Source: an uncultured Bacteroidales bacterium (GTDB lineage Bacteria; Bacteroidota; Bacteroidia; Bacteroidales; FEN-979). Taken from it: a stretch of 34,745 nucleotides of DNA. The stretch covers positions 1 through 34,745 of the forward strand of contig CAIWTA010000030.1 of assembly GCA_903915465.1 (NCBI GenBank), given 5' to 3'. Below are positions 16,439 to 23,686 of this stretch, in pieces. The position numbers and the translations under genes were made by a program. Below the pieces are notes generated by a model. The model was not told the DNA's origin. It worked only from the letters and a program-made list of their open reading frames with translations, and did not search any database. Numbering within the stretch: the first letter of the stretch is position 1; every line of letters begins with the position of its first letter.

Positions 16439-17465
16439 TATCGGGGTTACCGGGCTGAATGCAATCGACAGTCCTGGTCCGGGAATATCTGTCATCCGTG
16501 GATTACGTGAGGCAGCGTCTTTTGATGTGCGGATCATCGGACTTTCTTATGAGTCTCTTGAACCCGGGATATACATGCACGATGTGGTCGACAAAACGTA
16601 CCAGATCCCATATCCGTCAGCAGGTACTGATATGTTACTTCCAAGGCTTGAATACATCCATGAGATTGAAAAGCTCGATGTTATCATCCCCAATTTTGAT
16701 GCAGAATTATTTCCTTTTATCAAGCTGGAGCACAAGTTGAAGGCGATGGGAATTCACATGTTTCTGCCTACACTCAAACAGTTTGAAGAAAGGCAGAAAG
16801 TGAATCTGAGTTCATTTGGAGAAAAATATGGCATACATGTTCCGAAATGCAAAATCCTCTATGATCTTGCCACGGTTCATAGCCTGACTTCTGAGTTTGA
16901 TTTCCCGGTTGTTGTAAAAGGAAAATTTTATGACGCTTCCATTGCTTACAACATCGACCAGGTCAGGAGTTATTACAACAAGATCAGTGCAAAGTGGGGA
17001 TTACCCATCATCATCCAGGAATTTATTCATGGTACAGAATTTAATGTTACCGGGTTGGGCGATGGGAAAGGCAATACCATGGCTGCAGTTGCAATGCGAA
17101 AACAATATATCACGGATAAAGGAAAAGCCTGGGGAGGTATTTCCATTGCTGATGAAAAAATTCTGGGTATGACGAGGAAATTTCTCAAGAACACCAAATG
17201 GCGCGGCGGATTTGAGCTGGAATTGATGAAGAACAAAGACAATGAACTGTACCTTTTAGAGATTAATCCACGATTGCCGGCATGGATATACCTGGCTGTC
17301 GGAGTTGGCCAAAACATACCCGAAGCGCTTGTCAATCTTGCTATAGGTAATACAGTCACACCCTTCAAGGAATACACGATCGGGAAAATGTTTATCCGTT
17401 ATTCGTGGGATATGATAGTTGACCGTGAAGAGTTTGAGCAGATTTCCGTTTACGGTGAATTGTAA
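16419..17465 (+). CDS. ATP-grasp ligase (carboxylate-amine ligase type)
   Basis: 348 aa from the ATG at 16419, preceded by GGAAGA; the frame begins further upstream (16359) but that part overlaps the pqqD-like gene body. Residues 1-120 form a Rossmann-like pre-ATP-grasp domain (LNIGVTGLNAIDSPGPG). The ATP-grasp core runs about 125-310: FPVVVKGKF (162-170), IIIQEFIHGTEFNV (197-210), a Gly-rich AWGGIS loop (237-242), FELELM (265-270), and the metal-binding LLEINPRLPAWIYL (279-292). Such enzymes activate a carboxylate as acyl-phosphate and join it to an amine or thiol. The carbamoyl-phosphate-synthase-like character fits, but the substrate is unknown. The context suggests peptide or amino-acid substrates. 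Confidence 0.88.
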   Translation: MKKRKLNIGVTGLNAIDSPGPGISVIRGLREAASFDVRIIGLSYESLEPGIYMHDVVDKTYQIPYPSAGTDMLLPRLEYIHEIEKLDVIIPNFDAELFPFIKLEHKLKAMGIHMFLPTLKQFEERQKVNLSSFGEKYGIHVPKCKILYDLATVHSLTSEFDFPVVVKGKFYDASIAYNIDQVRSYYNKISAKWGLPIIIQEFIHGTEFNVTGLGDGKGNTMAAVAMRKQYITDKGKAWGGISIADEKILGMTRKFLKNTKWRGGFELELMKNKDNELYLLEINPRLPAWIYLAVGVGQNIPEALVNLAIGNTVTPFKEYTIGKMFIRYSWDMIVDREEFEQISVYGEL

Positions 17466-17500
17466 GTGTATTAAGCTACCTAAAAAGAAAAAAAATAAAA

Positions 17501-17610
17501 TGTCACGCAGAGTTTTGCAAAGTTATTCGCAAAGGTTCGCAGAGGGTAAATTCATATTATCAATACTCTGCGTGACTCTGCGATTCATCAGCGAGCCACT
17601 GCGGGAAATA
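17501..17610. repeat. Dispersed element C, complete copy (CGCAGAG family)
   Basis: CGCAGAGT and CGCAGAG on the left (17506-17544) are complementary to CTCTGCG and ACTCTGCG on the right (17566-17582), separated by an AT-rich middle, so the element can fold into a long imperfect hairpin. The same left arm and middle recur at 34678-34745, where the window ends. It fills the space between the ATP-grasp and decarboxylase genes and would lie within a common transcript. Confidence 0.8.
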
Positions 17611-17637
17611 TTTAAATTATCTTACAAAAAGTAGAAT

Positions 17638-18996
17638 ATGGAAAAGATCAGATATGAAAGGCCTGTCATTAAAAAGCTGGAAAGCAACATGCCAAACAAG
17701 TTTGGTTCACGAACTGAATATGCGCCGATGACACACATTGATGGTGTTGCCGTAAAAGAATTGATCACCAATTTTGGGTCACCGCTTTTTGTTATTTCAG
17801 AAAAGACAATTCGTTCAACAGTGGCAAAAGCCAAAAAGGCCTTTGAAACACGTTATCCGAAAGTCCAGTTTGCCTGGTCATACAAAACCAATTACCTGAA
17901 TGCTATCTGCAGCATTTTTCACCAGGAAGGTTCCTGGGCCGAGGTGGTTTCGGGATTTGAATATGACAAAGCCATTTCCTTAGGCGTTGACGGGAAGAAG
18001 ATCATTTTCAACGGGCCTGAAAAGACCGATGAAGATCTTACCAAAGCCATCAAAAATGATTCGCTGATCCACATTGATCATCTTGATGAATTTTACACCA
18101 TCGTATCTCTTACGGAAAAGCTGAAGAAAAAACCCCGCGTTGCCATCAGGGTAAATATGGATACCGGTGTATATCCTATGTGGGACAGGTTCGGATTCAA
18201 CTATGAAAACGGTCAGGCATGGGATGCAATTAATAAGATCATTCATTCAGGTAAGATGGAACTTGTCGGGCTGCATTGTCACATCGGGACGTTCATGCTG
18301 GCACCTTCTGCTTATGGTGTAGCTGCCACTAAACTTGCAGAACTGGCGATGTCGGTGAAGACAAAATTTGACCAGGAAATAAGCTATATCGACCTTGGAG
18401 GTGGTTTTGCTTCAAAAAACACGTTGAAAGGGTCATATCTGCCGGGAAATGACACCAATCCTACGATTGATGATTTCGCGGAAGCAATTTCCACTGCTTT
18501 GTTAAATGCAAACTTCAAAAAAGACAAATTGCCATTACTGATCCTTGAAACCGGTCGCGCATTAATTGATGAAGCCGGATATCTGGTCGGTACAATCATC
18601 TCCAACAAACGTTCAAGCGCCGGGCGCAGAACGACTATTGTAGACATCGGTGTGAATATTCTCTTTACTTCCTTCTGGTACGATCACAAGATCACCCCGG
18701 CACAGCCATTTACGCACTATTCTGAAGATACTTGCGTTTATGGACCACTATGTATGAATATCGATGTCATACGGGAGAGTGTCAATTTGCCTCTGCTTAA
18801 CAGAGGAGAACATATCGTGGTTCACACCGTTGGTGCTTATAATATGACTCAATGGATGCAATTTATCTCCCTGCGGCCCAGGATTGTACTCATCGATTTA
18901 GATGAAAAATGCCATGTGATCCGTGAAAAGGAAACCTTGGACACCATTACTTCACTTGAAAAAATTCCGGGACATCTGAAAAAATTCGATTTATAA
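17638..18996 (+). CDS. Fold-III PLP-dependent decarboxylase with RiPP-leader-like N-terminus
   Basis: 452 aa. The alanine-racemase-fold core resembles diaminopimelate/ornithine-type decarboxylases. PLP Lys83 is in FAWSYKTN. Also visible are EVVSGFEYD (102-110), GLHCHIG with H215 (211-217), DLGGGFASK (252-260), ETGRALIDEAG (304-314), and C372 and D376 in YGPLCMNID, the usual acid pair across the dimer. Y401 in GAYNMTQ stacks near PLP in relatives. All catalytic residues are present, so it is probably active, but substrate specificity cannot be assigned. Residues 1-25 are extra: Y6-E-R-P9-V-I11 fits the YxxPx(L/I) pattern of lasso-type RiPP leaders, followed by a NKFG turn. A stand-alone RRE protein is encoded two genes upstream. 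Confidence 0.9.
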   Translation: MEKIRYERPVIKKLESNMPNKFGSRTEYAPMTHIDGVAVKELITNFGSPLFVISEKTIRSTVAKAKKAFETRYPKVQFAWSYKTNYLNAICSIFHQEGSWAEVVSGFEYDKAISLGVDGKKIIFNGPEKTDEDLTKAIKNDSLIHIDHLDEFYTIVSLTEKLKKKPRVAIRVNMDTGVYPMWDRFGFNYENGQAWDAINKIIHSGKMELVGLHCHIGTFMLAPSAYGVAATKLAELAMSVKTKFDQEISYIDLGGGFASKNTLKGSYLPGNDTNPTIDDFAEAISTALLNANFKKDKLPLLILETGRALIDEAGYLVGTIISNKRSSAGRRTTIVDIGVNILFTSFWYDHKITPAQPFTHYSEDTCVYGPLCMNIDVIRESVNLPLLNRGEHIVVHTVGAYNMTQWMQFISLRPRIVLIDLDEKCHVIREKETLDTITSLEKIPGHLKKFDL

Positions 18997-19005
18997 TTCT
19001 GCGGA

Positions 19006-21207
19006 ATGATTAAACGGCTTAGTAACATCTTTCCCTCTTTCCTGACAAGTATCTTAGATAGCTACACCCAGGTGTTCTTCTCAAACAATAAGCTGTTTGC
19101 GTTGATCCTGATCCTTACGACATTCGTTGATCCTTTTGCCGGGATAAGCGGGTTGGTGGCAGTTGTTTTTGCAAACACACTGGCTTACCTGATCGGTTTT
19201 AACCGGCAAAATATCAAGGCAGGTTTTTATGGATTCAACAGCCTTCTCGTCGGTCTTGGAATGGGCGTTTTTTATCAGCCCGGTTTTCAATTTTTCATTC
19301 TGCTGATCTTTACTTCACTGCTTACATTGTTGTTAACAGTAATGATGGAAGGAGTTATAGGGAAGTATGGATTACCTTTTCTCAGCTTGTCTTTCCTGTT
19401 GGGGATCTGGCTCGTGACACTTGCTTCCCGTGAGTTTACCGCCCTTACCATCAGCGAGCGGGGCATCTACCACATGAACGAAATGTATTCCATTGGCGGA
19501 TTATCCATGGTAAAAACCTATAATTGGTTCCAGGAACTGCCGTTGCATGAATCCATAAAACTATATTTCCGTTCATTGGGAGCCATCTTCTTCCAGTACC
19601 ATATGTTCGCCGGAATACTGGTAGCTATCGGGCTCCTGATCTACTCCCGGATCGCCTTTGTGCTTTCCCTGCTCGGTTTTTTTTCAGCGTTCTTTTATTA
19701 CCAGTTTATCGGGGCAAATATTTATGAACTCAGTTATGGTTATATCGGTTTCAATTTTATTCTCACTGCCATAGCTATTGGAGGGTATTTCATTATTCCG
19801 TCCGGGTTCTCCTTCCTTTGGGTAATTCTTCTTACACCGCTCATCTCCATCTTTCTTACAAGTACCAATGCAGTATTTGGATTATTTCAGTTATCCGTTT
19901 TCTCACTGCCTTTCAATCTTACCGTGCTATTGTTCCTGTATATCCTGAAATTCCGGGATCGCTCATTTACAAAGCCTGAAATAGTGGGGTTTCAGCAGAT
20001 ATCTCCGGAAAAAAACCTTTATTCTCAACTCAATTATAAGGGAAGGTTTGGTAAATATCCTGCCGTTTCAATCGCACTGCCTTTTTGGGGCGATTGGAAG
20101 GTAACCCAAGCGCACAACGGACTTCTTACGCATCAGGGTGATTGGAAACATGCATGGGATTTTGAAGTTGTGGATGGTGAAGGACTTTCTTTTGCAGATG
20201 ATGGACATTTCAGAGAACAATATTATTGTTTCCATAAGCCCGTTTTGGCGCCTGCCGATGGATGGGTGGAAGAAATCACTGATGAAGTAGATGATAATGA
20301 CATCGGCCAGGTGAACCTTGAACAAAACTGGGGAAACACAATCGTTATCAAACATTTTGACCATTTTTATTCAAAACTCTCTCATCTTGAAAAAGGAAGT
20401 TTCAAGGTCAAAAAGAACGATTTTGTAAAAAAAGGTGATATCCTTGCAGCATGCGGAAATTCAGGTCGTTCTCCCATTCCTCATCTTCATTTTCAGCTGC
20501 AGGCAAATCCTTTCATTGGATCGAAAACATTAGACTATCCCATCGGACATTTTATTCTGCACAAAAAACTTCAATTCGACCTGAAATCATTCGAAAGACC
20601 TGAAACCAACGACCTTGTTTCTAATCTCGAAAAGAACTCCGCCCTTGAAAAATTCTTTCATTTCATCCCCGGACAGAAACTTCAGTTCCAGGCAAAGACA
20701 TGTACCGGAGATTTTCCGGTTGATTGGGAAGTCCAGGCTGACGCAGTAAACAATTCTTTCATTTATTGCGCGTTTACTAAATCAAAAGCATGGTTCAGGT
20801 ACGATGGTGACATTCATTATTTCACCTATTTTGAAGGCGACCGGAAATCGTTATTGTACCTGTTTTTTCTTGGCGCTTATAAAGTCACAACAGGTTTTTA
20901 TAAGAATCTGCTGGTACGGGATTCATTTCCATTGAGCTTAGTGACAAATAAAGGAGTGATTTTCCTGCAGGATTTCATCGCACCATTCTGGCTGTTCATG
21001 AAACCGGAATTTGAAATGGAATATGTTAAATTGGAAGATAATTTCACCAATACCAACCTCTTATTACGCTCCACAATGCAACTGAAAATCGGTAAATATG
21101 TATTGAGAAAAATCGAATTTGAATTTGAGATTTCACGTAATGGTCTTACAAGCTTATCGATTATCGAAAAAGATAGAAAAGTAGAAGTAAATGCAGTTAA
21201 AAGTTAA
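19006..21207 (+). CDS. Urea-transporter-like channel fused to M23-type metallopeptidase
   Basis: 733 aa. Residues about 30-315 hold around ten hydrophobic segments with the two-fold repeat of the urea transporter (UT) family: GLVAVVFANTLAYLIGFNR...GFYGFNSLLVGLGMG (49-87) and FFQYHMFAGILVAIG...YGYIGFNFILTAIAIGG (195-260). Residues about 365-515 are an M23 (LytM-like) domain with a variant first motif H382-A-W-D385, later H450 and H460 (SHLEKG), and H493-L-H495-F. The remaining ~215 residues are beta-rich and unrecognised. The canonical first motif is HxxxD; here spacing is HxxD, a variant I believe occurs in M23 relatives. If the channel has ten TMs with its N-terminus inside, the peptidase would face the cytoplasm. 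The gene starts 9 bp after the decarboxylase stop. Confidence 0.85.
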   Translation: MIKRLSNIFPSFLTSILDSYTQVFFSNNKLFALILILTTFVDPFAGISGLVAVVFANTLAYLIGFNRQNIKAGFYGFNSLLVGLGMGVFYQPGFQFFILLIFTSLLTLLLTVMMEGVIGKYGLPFLSLSFLLGIWLVTLASREFTALTISERGIYHMNEMYSIGGLSMVKTYNWFQELPLHESIKLYFRSLGAIFFQYHMFAGILVAIGLLIYSRIAFVLSLLGFFSAFFYYQFIGANIYELSYGYIGFNFILTAIAIGGYFIIPSGFSFLWVILLTPLISIFLTSTNAVFGLFQLSVFSLPFNLTVLLFLYILKFRDRSFTKPEIVGFQQISPEKNLYSQLNYKGRFGKYPAVSIALPFWGDWKVTQAHNGLLTHQGDWKHAWDFEVVDGEGLSFADDGHFREQYYCFHKPVLAPADGWVEEITDEVDDNDIGQVNLEQNWGNTIVIKHFDHFYSKLSHLEKGSFKVKKNDFVKKGDILAACGNSGRSPIPHLHFQLQANPFIGSKTLDYPIGHFILHKKLQFDLKSFERPETNDLVSNLEKNSALEKFFHFIPGQKLQFQAKTCTGDFPVDWEVQADAVNNSFIYCAFTKSKAWFRYDGDIHYFTYFEGDRKSLLYLFFLGAYKVTTGFYKNLLVRDSFPLSLVTNKGVIFLQDFIAPFWLFMKPEFEMEYVKLEDNFTNTNLLLRSTMQLKIGKYVLRKIEFEFEISRNGLTSLSIIEKDRKVEVNAVKS

Positions 21208-21279
21208 AAGTCGAAAGTCGAAAGTCGAAAGTAGAAAGTAGAAGGTCGAAAGTCTAAAGTCAAAAGTCAAAAGGTAGAA
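21196..21279. repeat. Heptamer array spanning stop codon to start codon
   Basis: Twelve 7-bp units run with no phase change: GTTAAAA twice, GTCGAAA three times, then GTAGAAA, GTAGAAG, GTCGAAA, GTCTAAA, GTCAAAA twice, and GGTAGAA. The first two units encode the last residues and TAA stop of the channel-peptidase gene. The last unit abuts the TTG start of the next gene. The purine-rich GGTAG at the end may serve as its ribosome-binding site. Confidence 0.95.
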
Positions 21280-22764
21280 TTGAAAATAAATAACAAATAT
21301 TTAGTCTTTATTCTTTTCATTGTGGGGCTTCCTTTTATGGCGGTTTCAGGGAATGATTTCAAGTCTGTTGATGAAACGACTTACAGATTGTATGAGGAAA
21401 AAAAATGGGACAGCCTGATAGTTGTGGGCAAACAGGCATTAAGAGATAATATCGACTACTATTTCCTGAGAATGAGGTTAGGAATAGCTTTTTATTCAAA
21501 GACGAAATATATCCCGGCAGCCGAACATTTCCGCAAGGCAACTGTTTTTAACTCACAGGATCCCGTAGCCTGGGAATACCTTTATAGTTCCTATGTTCTT
21601 GCAAACCGGAACAACGAAGCACTTGCCGTGGTGAAAATGATGCCAACAGGAATTCAGGAAAAATACAAGTCGAACAAGAAATTTGTTGAAATGATAAGTT
21701 TTGAAGGTGGCCCGACTTTCAGTTCCGACAATAATAAAAAGAATAACCTTGACATCATGAGCCAACCCGCTCCATATGGAGAACAGGATCTTTATGGGAA
21801 CAATTATTATGGCCAACTTGGCCTGTTGATGAATCTGTCAAACAGGGTGAACCTGAAGGTTGCCTATAATTACCTGAATTTTTCAAAGACAAAATATTTT
21901 CAATACACCCAGTATGAAAACATATTAGATTCAGTTTCCCGCTATCCGTGGGGATATGTCAACAATTATCATCCACCAACATTATATTCTCTTGAGTTTC
22001 CTTACCATGTCAGGCAGCAGGAACTGAATCTCGAATCAGATATTGTTTTGGGTAATGGTTTCAGAATTGAACCTGCGGTTCATTTCGTTAAGGTCAATTA
22101 CAATAATATTACACTTAAATATAGCAAAAAGAGTATCATCGATACTTTGGTTTTTGATTCTATAACACCTGTATTCGTTACTGAGGCAGTTAAAAAAGAG
22201 AATTATTCCGTTATCCAGAATGACACAAGTTTTATCAACTATGTCATTTCTCTTGGGATATCGAAAGACTTTTCAGTATTCAACATTTGCCTGAATGGAA
22301 GCTTCGCGAACCTCAATAATAAAAAACAGTTTCAGGTGGGCGGATCTTTCACCTTCTATCCATTTGGGAACCTTAATTTTTATGGTACTTCTTCAGCAAC
22401 AGGTTTTTTTCAGAAAAAAGATAAAAGACTGATTTTAGCTCAATCGCTTGGCGGGAAAGTATTTAAAAAACTCTGGCTTGAAGGAAATGTGATCTATGGC
22501 GACCTTACCAATGCCAATATTGCCAATGGAAGCATTGTTTATAACAATGCCGATAAAATCGATTATCGTATTGGCGGAAATCTGATCTGGTTGCTTTCAA
22601 AACATTTGGAACTTTCTCTTGTTTACCAATACTTTCAGAAAGAAAGCTCTACGGTTTACTATCTCTTTGATGGAACAACCCTCCCTTCGTCCACAACTAT
22701 GCAAATCCAGAATAATAAATATCACACAAACACTATAATAATTGGAATTAAATGGAAACTCTGA
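21280..22764 (+). CDS. TPR plus outer-membrane beta-barrel protein
   Basis: 494 aa from a TTG at 21280, chosen because it is followed at once by a proper signal peptide (MKINNKYLVFILFIVGLPF, cleaved near VSG-ND). The next in-frame ATG would remove most of it. Residues about 28-125 are TPR-like helices (YYFLRMRLGIAFYSKTKYIPAAEHFRKA). From about residue 150 the protein alternates amphipathic beta strands with polar turns (GQLGLLMNLSNRVNLKVAYNYL) and ends in a strand with terminal aromatic/hydrophobic residues (IIIGIKWKL), as in outer-membrane barrels. It may form the outer-membrane exit or receptor of the cluster. The following gene overlaps by 13 bp. Confidence 0.8.
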   Translation: MKINNKYLVFILFIVGLPFMAVSGNDFKSVDETTYRLYEEKKWDSLIVVGKQALRDNIDYYFLRMRLGIAFYSKTKYIPAAEHFRKATVFNSQDPVAWEYLYSSYVLANRNNEALAVVKMMPTGIQEKYKSNKKFVEMISFEGGPTFSSDNNKKNNLDIMSQPAPYGEQDLYGNNYYGQLGLLMNLSNRVNLKVAYNYLNFSKTKYFQYTQYENILDSVSRYPWGYVNNYHPPTLYSLEFPYHVRQQELNLESDIVLGNGFRIEPAVHFVKVNYNNITLKYSKKSIIDTLVFDSITPVFVTEAVKKENYSVIQNDTSFINYVISLGISKDFSVFNICLNGSFANLNNKKQFQVGGSFTFYPFGNLNFYGTSSATGFFQKKDKRLILAQSLGGKVFKKLWLEGNVIYGDLTNANIANGSIVYNNADKIDYRIGGNLIWLLSKHLELSLVYQYFQKESSTVYYLFDGTTLPSSTTMQIQNNKYHTNTIIIGIKWKL

Positions 22765-23387
22765 GAAAAAATCTGAATTGTTTTTTGTTTTTCGTTTTTG
22801 GTCTGATACTATCGTTAAACCTGCATGCCCAAAGTGATTTAAAAATCATTGAGAATGCATTTGAATCAAGCTATGCCATGGAAACGAAAGCTGAATATGC
22901 AAATGCTGTTGCTACCGTCAAAGCTGTTTACAACGAAAATTCTTACGAGATTAATCTCCGGTTAGGCTGGTTGACTTATTTATCCGGGTTATTCACAGAA
23001 TCAACTGCTTATTACCAAAAGGCTATAAAAATCCGCCCCTATTCCATTGAGGCGAAGTTCGGTTTTGCTTATCCTGCATCAGCCATCGGAAACTGGGATC
23101 AGGTTTTAACACAATACCAGGAAATTCTGAAAATTGATCCGCAGAATACATTGGCAAATTACCGGATGGGGTCGATTGCTTATGGTAAAAACGATTTTGC
23201 ATCTGCAGAGAAATATCTTGAGAAGGTAGTAAACCTTTATCCTTTCGATTACGACAGCAACATCCTCTTTGCCTGGACCAATTATAAATTGGGTAAACTT
23301 CGCGAATCTCAAGTTCTGTTCCACAAGGTTCTCCTTATTAAACCGAAGGATTCTTCGGCAATGGAAGGATTGGGACTGATAAAATAA
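22752..23387 (+). CDS. Secreted TPR protein
   Basis: 211 aa. A signal peptide (residues about 8-26, ending LNLHA-QS) precedes four to five TPR-type helix pairs: LRLGWLTYLSGLFTESTAYY, AKFGFAYPASAIGNWDQVLT, LANYRMGSIAYGKNDFASAE and ILFAWTNYKLGKLRESQVLF. It should be a periplasmic scaffold or adaptor. Its ATG lies within the end of the TPR-barrel gene (13-bp overlap), so the two are very probably translated together and may interact. It is the last gene of the cluster. Confidence 0.85.
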   Translation: METLRKNLNCFLFFVFGLILSLNLHAQSDLKIIENAFESSYAMETKAEYANAVATVKAVYNENSYEINLRLGWLTYLSGLFTESTAYYQKAIKIRPYSIEAKFGFAYPASAIGNWDQVLTQYQEILKIDPQNTLANYRMGSIAYGKNDFASAEKYLEKVVNLYPFDYDSNILFAWTNYKLGKLRESQVLFHKVLLIKPKDSSAMEGLGLIK

Positions 23388-23423
23388 AGGCGTCTGGCGC
23401 TATCTAATCAATCTTTTCGCTCA

Positions 23424-23499
23424 GGCGCGAGGCCTCTTCGCCGCCACGCAGCTGCGTCTTCCTCTATCTCACTGCGTGAGATTTCCGGCTTCGCCGGAA
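23424..23499. repeat. Cluster of perfect small hairpins after the TPR gene
   Basis: Four dyads follow one another. GGCG-GAGG/CCTC-CGCC is at 23424-23442. The perfect palindrome ACGCAGCTGCGT is at 23446-23457. ATCTCAC-TGC-GTGAGAT is at 23466-23482 and TTCCGGC-TTC-GCCGGAA at 23483-23499, directly abutting. None has a T-run immediately after it, so this looks more like a REP-type composite than a terminator. A T-tract at 23541-23549 lies too far away to be canonical. Confidence 0.8.
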
Positions 23500-23647
23500 C
23501 CGAAGAATCCGAATGCTGCTTATGCGGCGACTGTTAATCTTTTTTTTAATAGTAAAGTTAATCCCACCTTTACATTAAAACCTATCAACTCATAAACTCA
23601 TCAATTATTTGAAACGAGGCCCGCCGGCCTGAGGCAAAAGACTGCAC

Positions 23648-23677
23648 AAAAAAAAAGGCGGCCTTCTGGGACGCCCT
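23648..23677 (-). terminator. Intrinsic terminator of the 507-aa T9SS gene
   Basis: On the minus strand, 10 bp after the stop codon, an imperfect GC-rich stem (GAGGGCGTCC paired with GGCCGCC, one bulge and one mismatch, CAGAA loop) is followed by nine T residues. The position right after the 23687 stop fits a rho-independent terminator. Confidence 0.75.
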
Positions 23678-23686
23678 CTTATCAGC

